Assembly (NCBI GenBank): GCA_949825065.1
Contig: OX463863.1
Span: forward strand, 17,221,240 to 17,285,239
Direction of reading: 5' to 3'
DNA length: 64,000 nt
Source of the DNA: Odontocerum albicorne
Lineage: Eukaryota > Arthropoda > Insecta > Trichoptera > Odontoceridae
In this document: positions 20,230-32,840 of the stretch, piece after piece
Numbering within the stretch: position 1 is the stretch's first letter
How the letters are laid out: the number at the start of each line of letters is the position of its first letter
Notes under the pieces: model-generated
The model's input: the letters and a program-made list of their open reading frames with translations, nothing else
Database searches by the model: none
What the model was told of the DNA's origin: nothing
Program-made: the position numbers and the translations under genes

Positions 20230-21550
20230 CCACTAAATCAATACCGTAATCAACTGTCAAAACCGAAAGAAGAAAATACAAACAAAATTAATCACATGCA
20301 ATTAATACCCAATTGACCGTTTAATTTAACAGAAATAACACACTCTTCTTTTTTAATAATGGCCATGCACTCCTATATCTGATGGAGTATACGCGGTGTC
20401 TCTATCTTCTTAAAAAATGGCTGTGAACTCCTATATGTGAAGGAATATACGCTAGTTTCAAACGATTACGGCTGTCAAATGATGACCTAGAAATTACCAT
20501 AGACAGAAATTCTTGCTCCCTAGCACGGGTTGCTTTCTTCTTCTTCTTTTTGCAGAATGGCTGTGAACTCATATATGAAGAAGCACGTATTGCTTTAAGA
20601 ATATTTTCTACTCAAGAGGCGTGAATTTTGGACGTTTTTAAGACTTAACAAAGTTTCATACCAAATTTGAACCTGGTTCTTTTTCTCGACCAAATTCTTT
20701 TTCTCGACAAAATCTTCTGATTCTGATTATGATATTTCCCGCAATCTCAATTATTATTTTTTTGAAAATGAAATAATAAAGGAAAATGTAACAAATAAAC
20801 ATTTATCATAAAAAGAGTAACGGTACAAGTATGAAGACCCTATAATCAGTATATTTAGAGTAATTAAATAATATATAAGTTCTGGTCACTCGCTATCCAT
20901 CACAGATAGGCTAGTGTTAATAGATGGAACATTGGCCAATTCCTTGGATAAATAATTAGTTTCATTTAATTCAGAAAGTACAATATTAAATTAGTTGAAA
21001 TAAAAATAAGATCTCACAGCACTCACAGAACTATCTTATTTCAATATGAGTAGGGAAGATTGTTGGGCCGAATGTTCAAGAATCATCAGTAATAATTAGG
21101 AGTAATAGGCACTTTTCTAGAAATAATATATGACCAAGGATTTGATTCTCATCAGCAGAAATATTATATGAAAGTCATCAAAATTGCTAGTGTTTATTTT
21201 TTCCGATATTGTTTTTATTGGTTTGTCCACTTTTGAAATCAGACATATATAACTACGGTGTTGTCAATCAGGCGATTGCAGCGCACTAATTAATTTTCTA
21301 CTTTTTTTTGACAGATTGTATATGAAGGAGCACAGATTACCTTAATAGATGGAACATCGGCAAAGTGCTTGGAAAAATACTTTCATTTAGTTCAGAAAGT
21401 GCAAGATTAAACAAGTGTTAATAAAAATAAGATAGATGATATATACAACATGCAATTTATTTTCTTTGATATTGTAATTTGTTTTATCAAGCACTGTTAA
21501 AATGATTAGCTATTTAAGAATATATTAGAGAATTTTGGTTCATGATGGAG
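20230..21550. other. No gene; short dispersed motif repeats
   Basis: No coding sequence is seen. A roughly 35-base motif (ATGGCTGTGAACTCCTATAT with variants) recurs at about 20362, 20416 and 20558, and more weakly near 21310. The rest is AT-rich intergenic sequence. There are T-rich runs before an AG near 20553 that look like an acceptor, without a supporting exon. Confidence 0.4.
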
Positions 21551-22265
21551 TTACTGGAGGACCTTGAAAATAGGAAGAAACTCCATGCAGATATACCTTG
21601 AACTTACTTTGGTTCGATTGGACACTCTGATGTTGTGGCGGCCTGGAATAATTTTACAGCTTTTTTCAATCTTTTTAAAAATTAGTGACTGACAAATATA
21701 TATTTTTTTATTTCTTATTTTCCCATTTAATGCAAATTTCTCTCTCACACTCCAGTGCAGCCTATTTTCTTTATATAAAGTTTTTTTAGTAATCTGAGGT
21801 TGTTCCATTGGTTCCCTAGCTTCTGCAATCTAAAAGCATTGCTAAAACGTCAAAAACACAAAATACGCAGAAAAAATGCATCTCGGCACCCATATGGAAC
21901 ATACTACTGCATTCTGATTGGTCCTTGTGGACTAGACTATTTAGAATTTTAAAGTATCGCTGGAGTTGGCTAGTTTTGATCTCAACTCAGAACTATTGAT
22001 TCTAAATAAAAAATATTTGAGGAAACATATTTTAGTTATTTCTACAGAATATTTTCAATGAAAATATATTTTAAGTGGCATCTAATTATACATATATATT
22101 ATTTATAAGTAAGGCATTAACATTGTCGAGTTTTAAATACATTGTAATTTGTTTTTATCAAACACTGTTTATTCCACCAAAAAGTAGAAGATTAAATCTA
22201 ATGGATATTTTTCATCAAAAGTGAAGTCAGTTAAGTTTGAACCAAAACAACTCATTCGATTTTAG
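21551..22265. other. No supported gene; open frame of 85 codons
   Basis: A minus-strand open frame (21551-21808) starts MEQPQITKKTLYKENR and has no recognisable domain. CCAAT-type boxes lie just upstream of it on the minus strand (near 21808-21815 and 21918-21925). It could be an upstream exon of the zinc-finger gene or chance. I see no further evidence. Confidence 0.25.
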
Positions 22266-22269
22266 TGTA

Positions 22270-22385
22270 AAAGAACTATCTCCGTGGTACTGATGCAAGG
22301 TGTTCGCTACCCCAGCTGCCAACCTGTCAAAACGAGCTGACTATATCAAGCAGTGCACACTGATAGAAACAATCACAGTGAATAC
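22270..22385 (-). promoter_or_regulatory. Promoter-like block of zinc-finger family (copy c)
   Basis: This is the same block as at 13185 and 20085, with TATCAGTGTGCACTGCTTGA in slightly altered form. It is followed on its other side by a mariner insertion. Confidence 0.3.
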
Positions 22386-22419
22386 CCGGCAATTTTAAGT
22401 ACCCCGAACATCACAATCC

Positions 22420-23130
22420 TCCATCGGCATCTAGGGATGTCAAAAGTCAATGCAAGGTAGGTATCCAGAATGCTCACTCCACTTCAAAAACCACAATGCG
22501 TTGAATGTTCACGACAGTTTTTGGACCTCTGTAGAAACAACAAAGATAAGATTTTGAGCTGAATCGTTACTGAAGATGAAACTTGGGTTCATCATTACGA
22601 GCCTGATACAAAGTAGGAGTCCACTTAGTGACATGAAAAGGGCACACAGCCCCCTGAGATGTTAAGTGTCGCAATCAGCTGAAAAAATTATAGATACAAT
22701 TTATTGGGATGCAAAAAGCATACTGCTGATAGATTACAAAGATAAGGGAATCACAATAACTAGAGATTACTATTCTGGTGTGCTGATGCAGTTAAAAGAA
22801 TCTGCGAAAAAGAAAAGCAGAGGGAAATTGACAAGGGTGCTGTGCTGCTTTTGCGTAACAATGCACCTGTGCACAAAAGCAATTCTGTATTGGCTACTCT
22901 TCACAACTGAGGCATACAAACATTAAATCAGCCTCCCTCCAGCTCAGACCTGGCTCCGTCTGACTATTATTTGTTTCCAAATATGACAAAAGAACTTCGA
23001 GGGAAGAAATTTACAGATAATGAAGAAGTTAAATGTGCAATTTTAAGGGCAAAAGCAAATCTTTTTTCTCGGGTATAAATAAACTTATTGAAAGATCTGA
23101 AAAATGTATTCAAGTTAATGGTGAATGTAT
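22420..23130 (+). pseudogene. mariner transposase fragment
   Basis: Frames encode LGMSKVNAR, VECSRQFLDLCRNNKDKILS, RIVTEDETWVHHYEPD, then SAEKIIDTIYWDAKSILLID, DYYSGVLMQLKESAKKKSRG and NMTKELRGKKFTDNEEVKCA. This copy keeps the segment before the catalytic Asp better than the others. Stops and frameshifts at several points make it inactive. Confidence 0.8.
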
Positions 23131-23139
23131 TGAAAAGAA

Positions 23140-23829
23140 AAAAATAATTACTTCCCCTTTTGCCCTTTATTCCGCGAATTTATTGACCACCCTACATTTA
23201 TGCAATAAAAATACTAGGAAATAAAAATTCTTGAATGTTTTTTTAAAGAATTTATTTCAAAAATATTCTGACAATAAACAATTTGCTATAAATTAGATAT
23301 TTTAGGAATCTACACATTTGTGAATCATTCACAATTATTCGTTTCAATATGCAACAATATATTAAAATTCTCACAGCCTCGAAAACCAATAAAATATATG
23401 TGTCCTTTAACATGAAAAGAACCAAATGTTCTCTGTAAGTAGGATAAAGTACACAATCTGCGATGCAACCGACTTGAAAACCATGTGTTTTTCTCAATGG
23501 GCAACACTCGAAATTTGAGAATAGCAGAGAAAAATTTATACTTCTTTATAAATAGGAGTTTATGCCACCATTCAAGAAGAAAATAAGGAATGCTATGGAA
23601 TTAAATTATCAAAAATTTAACAAATAAATTAATCGTAAGAAGTTTCTGGATAATTTGGAAAGAATCCAAAACTTTTGTAACCGAGTCACATTTACTATTG
23701 TTCGAATTAAAGAAGAAACTCGGTGATAATCCCACAGGCCTAATTATATTTATGAGTTACGAGAAAGTTATGTTTTATAAGATACCACAGTTCCAAGATT
23801 TCCTAACAGTGATGATTTTGATATCCTAA
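23140..23829. repeat. 3' flank of a decayed zinc-finger gene
   Basis: No gene is seen. It is alignable with 13990-14640 and partly with 4700-5200. Minus-strand open frames of 60-80 codons near 23250-23507 sit in different frames from their homologues and are not convincing. Confidence 0.45.
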
Positions 23830-24175
23830 CAAAAGACCCTACGTAGCGTTTTCTTCCACAATGTATACATCAAGAATGTCTTTCACATTGTCCACATGAG
23901 CAGGCCTTTCTCCGCTATGAATCCTTGAATGGGGTATTGCATCATCGGAGAATGTCTTCACACATTTCTTACAGCTGCAAGGTTTCTCTCAACTGCAAAG
24001 CTTTTCGTGAGATTTTAATGTACCTTTAGTTGAGAAAGTCTTTTCACAATTATCGCAATTGTACAGCTTCTCTCCACTATGAAGCCTTTCATGGGATTTT
24101 AAATGGCCTCTTTGTGAGAATGTCTTACCACATTTTTCACAATTGTAATGCTTCTGTCCACTATGAATATGTTAT
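23830..24175 (-). pseudogene. Eroded C2H2 zinc-finger array
   Basis: Minus-strand translation gives KHYNCEKCGKTFSQRGHLKS, HERLHSGEKLYNCDNCEKTF and STKGTLKSHEKL. After a stop come CSCKKCVKTFSDD and SRIHSGEKPA. At most two fingers are complete. It is paralogous to 14660-15085 and less damaged. Confidence 0.8.
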
Positions 24176-24177
24176 GC

Positions 24178-24690
24178 TCCAGATAGAGGTTCTTTATTTC
24201 CTCAACTGGGATAACGGCAAGCGGCTGTGAGCACTTACTTATTTATATTTTGTCTTCGAAACTTGAGGATTCAATCTGTCAGGGTTTCTTGAATCTCTTT
24301 TAGGTCCTGCAGGATGTCTCCAAATCAAACCCTGGTGGTTGATCTTACTGTTTATTAAAGTATAATACAATTCACTTCACGAGCTTATTAATAAATGACA
24401 CGGTGTGAATCATGCTTAGGGTTTTTATACACCTCAATGTTGTTTACAATACTGTTGTTGATCACAGTTGGGAAATTCAGATTACGTATGCTTATTCGTA
24501 AAGCAAGAGGGAACTTCTTTTGGTTTTCTAATTGGTAATAATGAATCATGGGAAAAACGCTTGCGTAAGCACGACCACAAGTCCCTTCCGATTACGCTTC
24601 ATAACATCCCCACGCTTAGACAGATCGATGGTATATCCTTAAGGATGTAGATTAGTGTCTCCTAATTTCCTTGTATTTTCTTCCTTATAC
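24178..24690. repeat. Repeat next to finger array; duplicate of 15100-15439
   Basis: This is the same block as at 15100-15439, with extra sequence at 24450-24580. No gene is supported. Confidence 0.45.
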
Positions 24691-24693
24691 TAG

Positions 24694-24760
24694 AATGATA
24701 CATGATGTTTGGAAGAATTAAAAGATTCTAAATGATACATGATGTTTGGAAGAATTAAAA
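24694..24760. repeat. 30-bp direct repeat at hAT junction
   Basis: Two identical 30-base units (24694-24723 and 24731-24760) are separated by 7 bases. The second abuts the hAT fragment. The same arrangement lies at 48415-48481. Confidence 0.8.
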
Positions 24761-24762
24761 TC

Positions 24763-24868
24763 GAAACAAGGGAATAGACTGGACGTGAATGCAACACTTC
24801 GTCTGTCAGAGACAGCACTGCAGCCAAGAATATCTAATATATTAGCAAAGATGCAACAGCAGGTTCAG
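24763..24868 (+). mobile_element. hAT transposase fragment (block B)
   Basis: The 106 bases encode RLDVNATLRLSETALQPRIS and NILAKMQQQV, the same segment as 783-887. It is fused directly to mariner sequence, as though bases equivalent to 888-1279 had been deleted. Confidence 0.8.
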
Positions 24869-25610
24869 CATTTAGGGATGTCAACATTCAATCCAGAATG
24901 CTCACTCCACTTCAAAAACAACAATGCGTTGAATGCTCATGTCAGTTTTTGGACCTCTGAAGAAACAACAAATGCTCATGACAGTTTTTGGACCTCTGAA
25001 GAAACAACAAAGATGAGAATTTGAGCTGAATCGTTACTGAAGACGAAACTTGGGTTCATTATTATGAGCCTGAGTCGAAGCAGGAGTCCATTCAGTGACA
25101 TAAAAAAGGCATACACCCCCCTAAGAAGTTAAAAGTGTTGCAATCGGCTAAAAAAAATATGGCTACCATTTTTTGGGATGCAGAAAGCATACTGCTGATG
25201 GATTACAAAGATAAGGGAACCAGAATAACTAGAGAGTACTACTCTGGTCTGCTGATGCAGTTAAAAGTAGCTGCGAATGAGAAAAAGAGAGGAAAATGGA
25301 CAAAAGGGGTGATGTGCGTCTTTTGCGTGACAATGCACCCATGCACAAAAGCAATTCCGCATTATCTACTCTTCACAACTTGTGCTTCCAAGCATTAAAT
25401 CACCCTCCCTACAGCTCAAACCTGGTTCCGTCTGATTTTTATTTGTTTCCAAATATGACAAAAGAACTTTGAGGGGAGAAATTTACGGACGACGAAGAAG
25501 TTTAAAGTGCAATTTTGACTTATTTTGAGGTCAAAAGCGAATCCTTTTTTTCTCGGGTATAAATAAGCTTATTAAAAAATTATAAGCTTACTAAAAAATG
25601 TATTCAAGTT
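24868..25610 (+). pseudogene. mariner transposase fragment (block B)
   Basis: The same transposase segments as at 1264 are present, and it extends further at its 3' end. It contains a tandem duplication of 39 bases (24932-24970 and 24971-25009), which keeps frame and doubles 13 codons. The block C copy shares this duplication and the block A copy lacks it. Stops make it inactive. Confidence 0.75.
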
Positions 25611-26025
25611 AAGAGGGTGTTCTCATTTGGAATCATTAAAATATAGATTTTTTCACATTTTATTTTTAAAAAATCCTTTTTTAATAATTTCCAGTAATGT
25701 TCAAAAATCTTGAAAATTCGATAAGTTATGAGGGTTTGTAGTTGAGCGCGCCGGTCGAAAAATGACCTGAGCTTCGCTGCTGTCGGGTCGTCTATTGTTA
25801 TGGCAGTAGCCTTATTTTCCAAGAATCCTCGTCCAATAAGATCTCTCGGAATGATGAATTGATATTTAGTTTGTCGTGTAGAAGTGTAGACGGGATTTTT
25901 AAACAAGTTTATATGGCCCTGGAATTGCTGATTAACAGTAAGTTGAAAATATTTACTTTTATTCGTGTAAAAATTGCACACTTGAAACTTGAAACGCGTT
26001 TCCTGAAAAACCACTTTTTTTTAAC
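25611..26025. other. Unassigned block B, counterpart of 1894-2304
   Basis: See 1894-2304. The minus-strand frame here is longer (25604-26014, 136 codons) and still unrecognised. Confidence 0.35.
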
Positions 26026-26027
26026 TA

Positions 26028-27973
26028 CAGTGAAACCCCGTTTTTACGTTTTTGTAGGGGCTGATAAAAAAAACGTAATTGGAGAGAAAACGTAGATTCA
26101 GGCCTAGAAAAAAATTTTTTTATTGATAATAATTTTTTATTTAGATAATCACGCAAATCGGTTTAGTACATATTTTTGTGCTGGTTTACGGCTCTTTCGA
26201 TCTTATAAACGATAACAAAGTTTCGTCTTGTATGTTTTCAATGCTAGTAAAGTAGCTTTTAAGGCCCTCAATACGCCTCATAGCATCTTCTTTTGTTGGA
26301 ATTGGATGGATTAAGTTGACCTCTTCTTCACCAGATAATTCGTCATCGGATAAGTTTTCGTGGATGTGACTGTCCACTATATCATCGATATCCATAATTT
26401 CAGATGTCATCACGTTAATGTCGAGATCCATGTAATTTTGTAAAGTTTAGGTAGAAATTTGTTCACAGCAATCAATAGCATTGTGCGCTGTAATATCTTT
26501 TACTAGTGTTTCTGGTCCGGCTCCGCCGAGGCGCTCATCGCTAGTATCTTCTATTTCATCTTCTTGTTTCTTAACGATTCCAGCTTTTCGGAAACAATTT
26601 TTAATCGATATTTCTTCAATTTTACCCCATGCCTTAACAATGTAATGCATTTCATCTAAAATAGATACCTTAAATTTTTTGGGATCTTCTCCTCGTTCTA
26701 ATTTTGATACTAATATTTGTACCAGATTTTTGCGGTAGTAATGTTTAAAAGCACGGATTTCCCAAGTCTAATTGTTGCAATTCATTAGTACAGTTTGGAG
26801 AGAAAAAGGCTTATTTTATATTCCTCAGTGTTAAGTCTGTTGGATGAGCAGGGCATCTATCTAGGAATAAGATATTTTTTCTTTTCTTAGCTCCCATCGA
26901 AGCATCTAAGCTTAAAAGTTGTTTTTTCAAACAATTTTGAAGTCAACCATGCTTTTTTATTTGCACATATGTCGGTAATGACTTAACATTTTTTAAGCAC
27001 CGAGGGTTTTGTGCTTTTCCAATTACTAACGGGAGAAACTTCTCACTGCCATCTGAATTTGTAATCAAAAGAACAGTGAGCCTGTTTTTGCAGTGATCAT
27101 GTCACAAATGTTTCGGTCCTGCAACGCTCCAACTGTAAACCTATAGAGGATATGGCTGTAAGGACGAAGTTGCGATGTACCGGGCATGTGATACACATGG
27201 GCGATCACAGACTCCCAAAACGCGTCTTGTACAGAAAAGTGGTGGGCAAGCGAAGAGTTGGTGGGCAGAGGAAACGCTATAAGGACAGTCTGCGAGAGTC
27301 GCTTACTTACTTAAGGATTTCTTCCATTTCATCGTATTTTGAAGGTCGTATGTACATACGTTCTTTCGCCATGGAACCACATTGCATCGGACTTTTGTTA
27401 ATCGATACGCAATTTTTTATTATCGTAGCCAAAGTAGTAATGGGTATCCCCAAATCACGTGCGAGCAAAACACGTGAACCAACGTCGAGAATTTCCCTTT
27501 TCTCTTGAATCGATAATGTTTTTCTTTGCTGAGACATTATTTGAAGGGATTCAACGAAAAATTACAAGCAATGAAAAAAATGTAAATTGACACATTGAAA
27601 TACACGACACGTTTAAAACACAAGCACAGATTGACCAAATATACAGTCCGCCTGCCGCTGATTTGCTTAATTTCCCGCCAATTGCACCGTATTACACGAC
27701 TCGTGTAACCTTGACCATGAGCGCTGCAGGTGTACACGTGTCTATAACATATTTCCGCTTCCTAATACTCATTTCAAATATTTTAAATCGTCGCGCATTT
27801 AATTAAATATGTTTATAAATTGATTTGCATTTTGAATATTTCAAACGTAAATTGCGGGAAATAAAAACGTAAAAGCGGGTACTTAATGTACTCAAATAAA
27901 ACGGGATTGTAAAAATTGAACGCAAATAGCGGGAAAACGTGTATTTTGGGCACGTAAAAACGGGGTTTCACTG
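26028..27973 (-). mobile_element. Tigger/pogo-like DNA transposon, copy 2
   Basis: It has the same length (1,946 bp), terminal inverted repeats, TA flanks and transposase damage as copy 1. There are a few differences, such as 3 bases missing near 26759 relative to 3046-3050. Upstream of about 26270 it resembles block C more than block A. Confidence 0.9.
27097..27311 (+). mobile_element. LINE C-terminal fragment nested in Tigger copy 2
   Basis: Counterpart of 3376-3590 and seemingly identical to it. Confidence 0.75.
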
Positions 27974-27975
27974 TA

Positions 27976-28911
27976 CTTTAACTCCAAAATTAATCACCCG
28001 ATTATAATGAATAAATAATTATTCTCTTCGTTATATCTCTCTCTATAGCCGGTTATAGAATTATTTCAATCGATTCATTTTTTAGATTTTTGTCACTCAA
28101 AAAAAAAAAACTTTTTTCACTCAAAAGTAAAAGACTTTTTTATTTTTTCAGACGAGTACAACATCCCACATTACGTGCAAAATGGACCCCCTCCATGTAC
28201 GGGTGGCCTTATTTCTGACTTAATAACAAACAAAACTGTAATTTTTTTATCATGAAATTTTATGAAAATGTTCTAAAAAGATAAATAAATATGTCTAAAA
28301 AAAACAACACTTTAAAAAAAAATATTCGTTCACTGAAAAAAAAATCTTAAAAATCGTCAATTTTGCGGCCCATGAAATGAGAATACCCCCTTAATTAATG
28401 GTGAATAAATTGAAAAGCAGAAAAAAAAATCCCCTTCATTCCGCGAATTCATTCTTAATACCATATAACATATGCAACAAAACTACTAGAAATGAAAATT
28501 GTTCAACTTTTTCCTGAAATCTGAATCACTCACAATTATTCGTTTCAATATGCAATAAAAGATTAAAATTCTCACAGCCTCGAAAAAAAATGAAGATAAA
28601 TGTGTCCCTTTAACATCATAAATGAAGAGAACTAAATGTTCTCCATAAGTAGGATAAAGTAAACAATTGCGATATAACCAATTTGAAAAACATGTGTTTT
28701 TCTCAATTGGCAACACTCGATATTGGAGAATAGCAGAGGAAAGATTTATACTTCTTTATAAATAGGAGTTTATGCCACTATTCAAGAAGAAAATAAGGAT
28801 ACGGAATTAAATTATCAAAAATTTAACAAATAAATTACTCGTAATAAGTTTCTGGATAATTTGGAAAGAATCCAAAACCTTTTCGACCGAGTCATATTTA
28901 CTATTATCAAA
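27976..28911. repeat. No gene; counterpart of 4255-5189
   Basis: A-rich flank followed by zinc-finger 3' flank sequence, nearly identical to copy 1. Confidence 0.5.
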
Positions 28912-29042
28912 ATTAAAAAAGAAACTTCTGAGAAAAATCTGAACAGACTTCCAATTCAAAATTGTGGGATTGCAACAGTTAACTAATTTCTGAGTACATT
29001 TCTTTACTGAATGTACCACAAGATGGCTGGACCGTAACATCT
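28912..29042 (-). pseudogene. Orphan exon B, counterpart of 5190-5320
   Basis: It has the same acceptor, the same ACG in place of ATG and the same early stop as copy 1. Confidence 0.7.
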
Positions 29043-29287
29043 GTGAAAAAGACATAAAAGATCAAATCTACTGAAGTAATCAAACAAAACAGATCCGTGA
29101 GACTCTCGCGCGGTAGAAGTGAAACTTCTTAGCTCCTAGGAAAAGTTGATTTTATGCATTGCTTTTTTTTTCATTTCTTAACGATTTTTTTTAGTATTAT
29201 GAAATGGTTATGTGAAATTTTATTCTGGAAAATCTCTTTTAATAAAATAAAAAATATATTTATTTTTAATAATAAATAATTATATAA

Positions 29288-32200
29288 TCTATATAAATAA
29301 TTAATCTATATAAATAAAAATGTAAATGTTCGTTAATTGAAGGCAGCTAATCTCCGGAAGTTCTCTACCGATTGCTTTGAAATTTTGAGAAAAGTTGATA
29401 TTCGTCAACGGAAATGTTTTTTCATTTTTATTTATATATAAATATCAGTGTATATAATAAAATTTTTAAATCAAAAACAAATATCTATGCGAACCTGTCG
29501 GGGACAAGGACTAACTAGATTTGTGACACATGTCAAATTTCATTTTCGACGTTTCGGAGTTTATATCAAATATTTAATTTTTAGTATATATAAATAAAAT
29601 ATTTAATAATTTAATGTTTAAAAATAAATAATAAATTTTATATATAATAAATGTTTTATTTTTGAGTCGAGACACGAACTGATAATAAATTTATTACAGA
29701 GGAAAAATAGGTTAGAATCCAAGATACGTCAAACTAACATTTGTGTTAATAAGGATAAGTTCCATTGTGTCATAGCAGCTTGAGAAAATCTTAATATGGC
29801 TGAATCAGGACTTTATAGCGCAAGCGCAGGAAATATATTTGACAGAAGTAATACTAAATTTGTAAAAAATATCCAACTAATATTTTATCTGTTTTCAAAT
29901 ATTTCGAGTATCGTTAAAATAAATATAATCGCTAAAACAAATATAGCTTATATTTATAAAATGATCTGAAATAAAGATATAACAATAACTTATATGTATA
30001 AAAAGATCGCTAAAATAAATATAACTTATATAGTATGTATAAAAAAACAGATGCGTGATACTCTCACGTGGTAGAAATGAAACTTCTTAGATCTTAGGAA
30101 AAGTTGATTTTATGCATTGCTTTTTTTCGATTTGTTAACGATTTTTTTAGGATTAGGAAATGGTTCTGTGGAATTTAATTCAAGAAAGTCTCTTTTAATT
30201 TAATAAAAAAAAAATATTTTTTATTTTTCATAATAAACAATAATAAATAATAATATAATACACTTAATAAAATGAAATTTAATATTAAATATATTAATAT
30301 TTTTATATTTATATTAAATTTATTATTTTTAAATAATTATTTAATTATTTATAGCTTTACTATTTTAATTATATAAAATATTATTTTATTATATAATTTT
30401 TTTTGTACAGCGCCATCTGCGTTAATTTATCCGCCATTTTCATTTCGTAATGTGCGTTGTTGACATATCTACCTCTAAGAATATCTTTTTCACTTAGTAT
30501 TTTTAACTTATTTTTTTATTTTTCTGTTCAATTAGCGGTAAAATTTAATTGTTTTGATTGATTTTCGTTTGAATTCAAATCATATCGTGAATTGATCTCT
30601 TGGAGTGACGCGATCATTTGCTTCACAGAGACAACGTGATGCTGGTATGTACATTTTTGACAAACGTCATATTTATTTTAAACGAACTGACAAATTTTTG
30701 CTAATTTGTAAAAAGATGTATTAATGTGTCATTATTGTTTGTTTTTTGTAATGTATTTATCTAAATAACTTGCTATTTATTAGAATCGATATTTATTGTT
30801 CATTAATGACGCGATCAAACATGTCACATCCAAATTAAATTCGTGCGTAGTTTACAATGTTTGCAATGTCTTTCCTTAACATTTAATTAATTCCAATAAC
30901 CTCTCTCTTTGCTTAACATTTAATTCGTTCATTGTCGAAATTTCATTGTCTCATAACTTAATGTTTCACTCATATTTTTAAAGGTTTACAATTTTATATG
31001 TTTTTGCTATAACTTTCTTTCTTCTTTTTCAGTGCAATCTATCTGCTTTAGTTCATCAAAATGTCGAGGAAGCAGCAGAACAACGTGTAGCCAGACTTGA
31101 GGATGCACGGTTGCGAGCACGGCGATCGCGTTCTGCAGTTTCAGAACTGGTTCGTTCTCAAGAGAATGTACGCGACAGGCTGATAGTGACTGAAATAGGT
31201 CATTAGGAATATCAAATGTATCTTTTTTTACATAGAGTTTAATTTTATCTCTATGTTTATATTTCAAAATATATCAAATCGTATGTAGAAATGTAGATTT
31301 TTTAAATTAGTTTGATATTCATCCGTTTTAATCAAACCAAGCTTCGCTCTGAAGAATACGTTCATTTGCGAGATGCAGTTGTAAATGACGGTAATACAAC
31401 TAACGTTGGAAGACTAACGATTTGGCCATCTTCATATACAGGCAGTCTACGTCATATGCACGAGTACGCTCAATATGCAATTGCGTATGTTCATTACTAC
31501 GGATGTCCAGACCTATTCACTACATTCACATGCAATCCAGCTTGGGACGATATACAACAGCTCATGGTAAAACATGAATTGTTTGGGTCTGTGCGTTGCT
31601 GGATATACTCAGTGGAATGGCAAAAGAGAGGATGGCCTCATGCGAATATATAGTACTAATCTGGATCTATAACAAAATCACTTCAAACAAAATCGACAAT
31701 GTAATGTGCGCTGAAATACCCGATGCCGACGTCGATAAGGATTTGCATGAAGTTGTGACGAAAAATATGATACATGGACCTTGCGGTACACTGAATCCAA
31801 ATTCACCATGCATGATAGACGGAAAATGATCTAAACGATATCCTCGAGCATTAGTATCTAACACAGTTACAGGAAACGATGGATATCCTTTATACAGAAG
31901 AAGATCAACAGAAGATGGCGGGAAATTAGCAACCATACAAATGTGAAACGGTGACATCGAAGTAGACAACCATTGGGTTGTTCCATATTCGCCTTTGCTA
32001 TTCAAAAACATACAAAGCGCACATAAACGTGGAATACTGTAACCCCGTTGAATCGATCAAATACATTTGTAAGTACGTGAATAAAGGCAGCTACATGGCA
32101 GTTTTTGGCGTGCAACCTGAATGCGGGATGGGAATGCGGTTATACATATCGATGAAATCGCACAGTATCAGGCTGGAAGATACATAAGCAGCAATGAAGC

Positions 32201-32840
32201 TGTAAAGCGAATTCTTTCATTTCCCATACATGAACGCCAGCTGTTGTTCACTTAGCAGTACATCTAGAAAATGGACAACGCGTTTATTTCACAGCTGCAA
32301 ATGTGCAACAAATAGCCCTGAATCCACCAGCTACAACGTTAACTGCTTTCTTCACGTTATGTAAAAATGACGCGTTGGCGAAAAGACTACTGTATCACTG
32401 ATTGTGACGTCAAAAGAAGAATTGGTGAAAAAGTATTTCCCTACATTTAAATCAATTATAAGAATCACGATTGGCATAGTGAACGAGCTATTGCTGCCGC
32501 CAAGAACAAAGACGTCTACGAACTTAATAATATTATTCAGTTCCTTTTTTAATGTTTCTCAATTTTATATTTTTTTGTTATAACTTTCTTTCTTCTTTTT
32601 CAGTGCAATCGATCTTTCATTTGAATTCAAATCATATCGTGAATTGACCTCTTGGAGGGATACGATCATTTGCGAGCACGGCGATAAACGCGACAAACTA
32701 AGAGTGGCTGAAAGACATCAAAAATATTGTATACCCACAAGCATTATGAAATTAAACATATTAAAAACGTATGCTTTTTCTTTTCTTTCTTTTCCATTTA
32801 ACCAGACTGAGCCACAGCAACGCGTGGTCGGGTACAGCTA
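29288..32840 (+). mobile_element. Helitron, copy 2
   Basis: It has the same ends and 3,553-bp length as 5566-9118. Among the few differences is 31066 (G) against 7344 (T). The Rep pseudogene lies at about 31012-32544 with the same frameshifts. It was copied with the segment rather than inserted independently. Confidence 0.9.
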
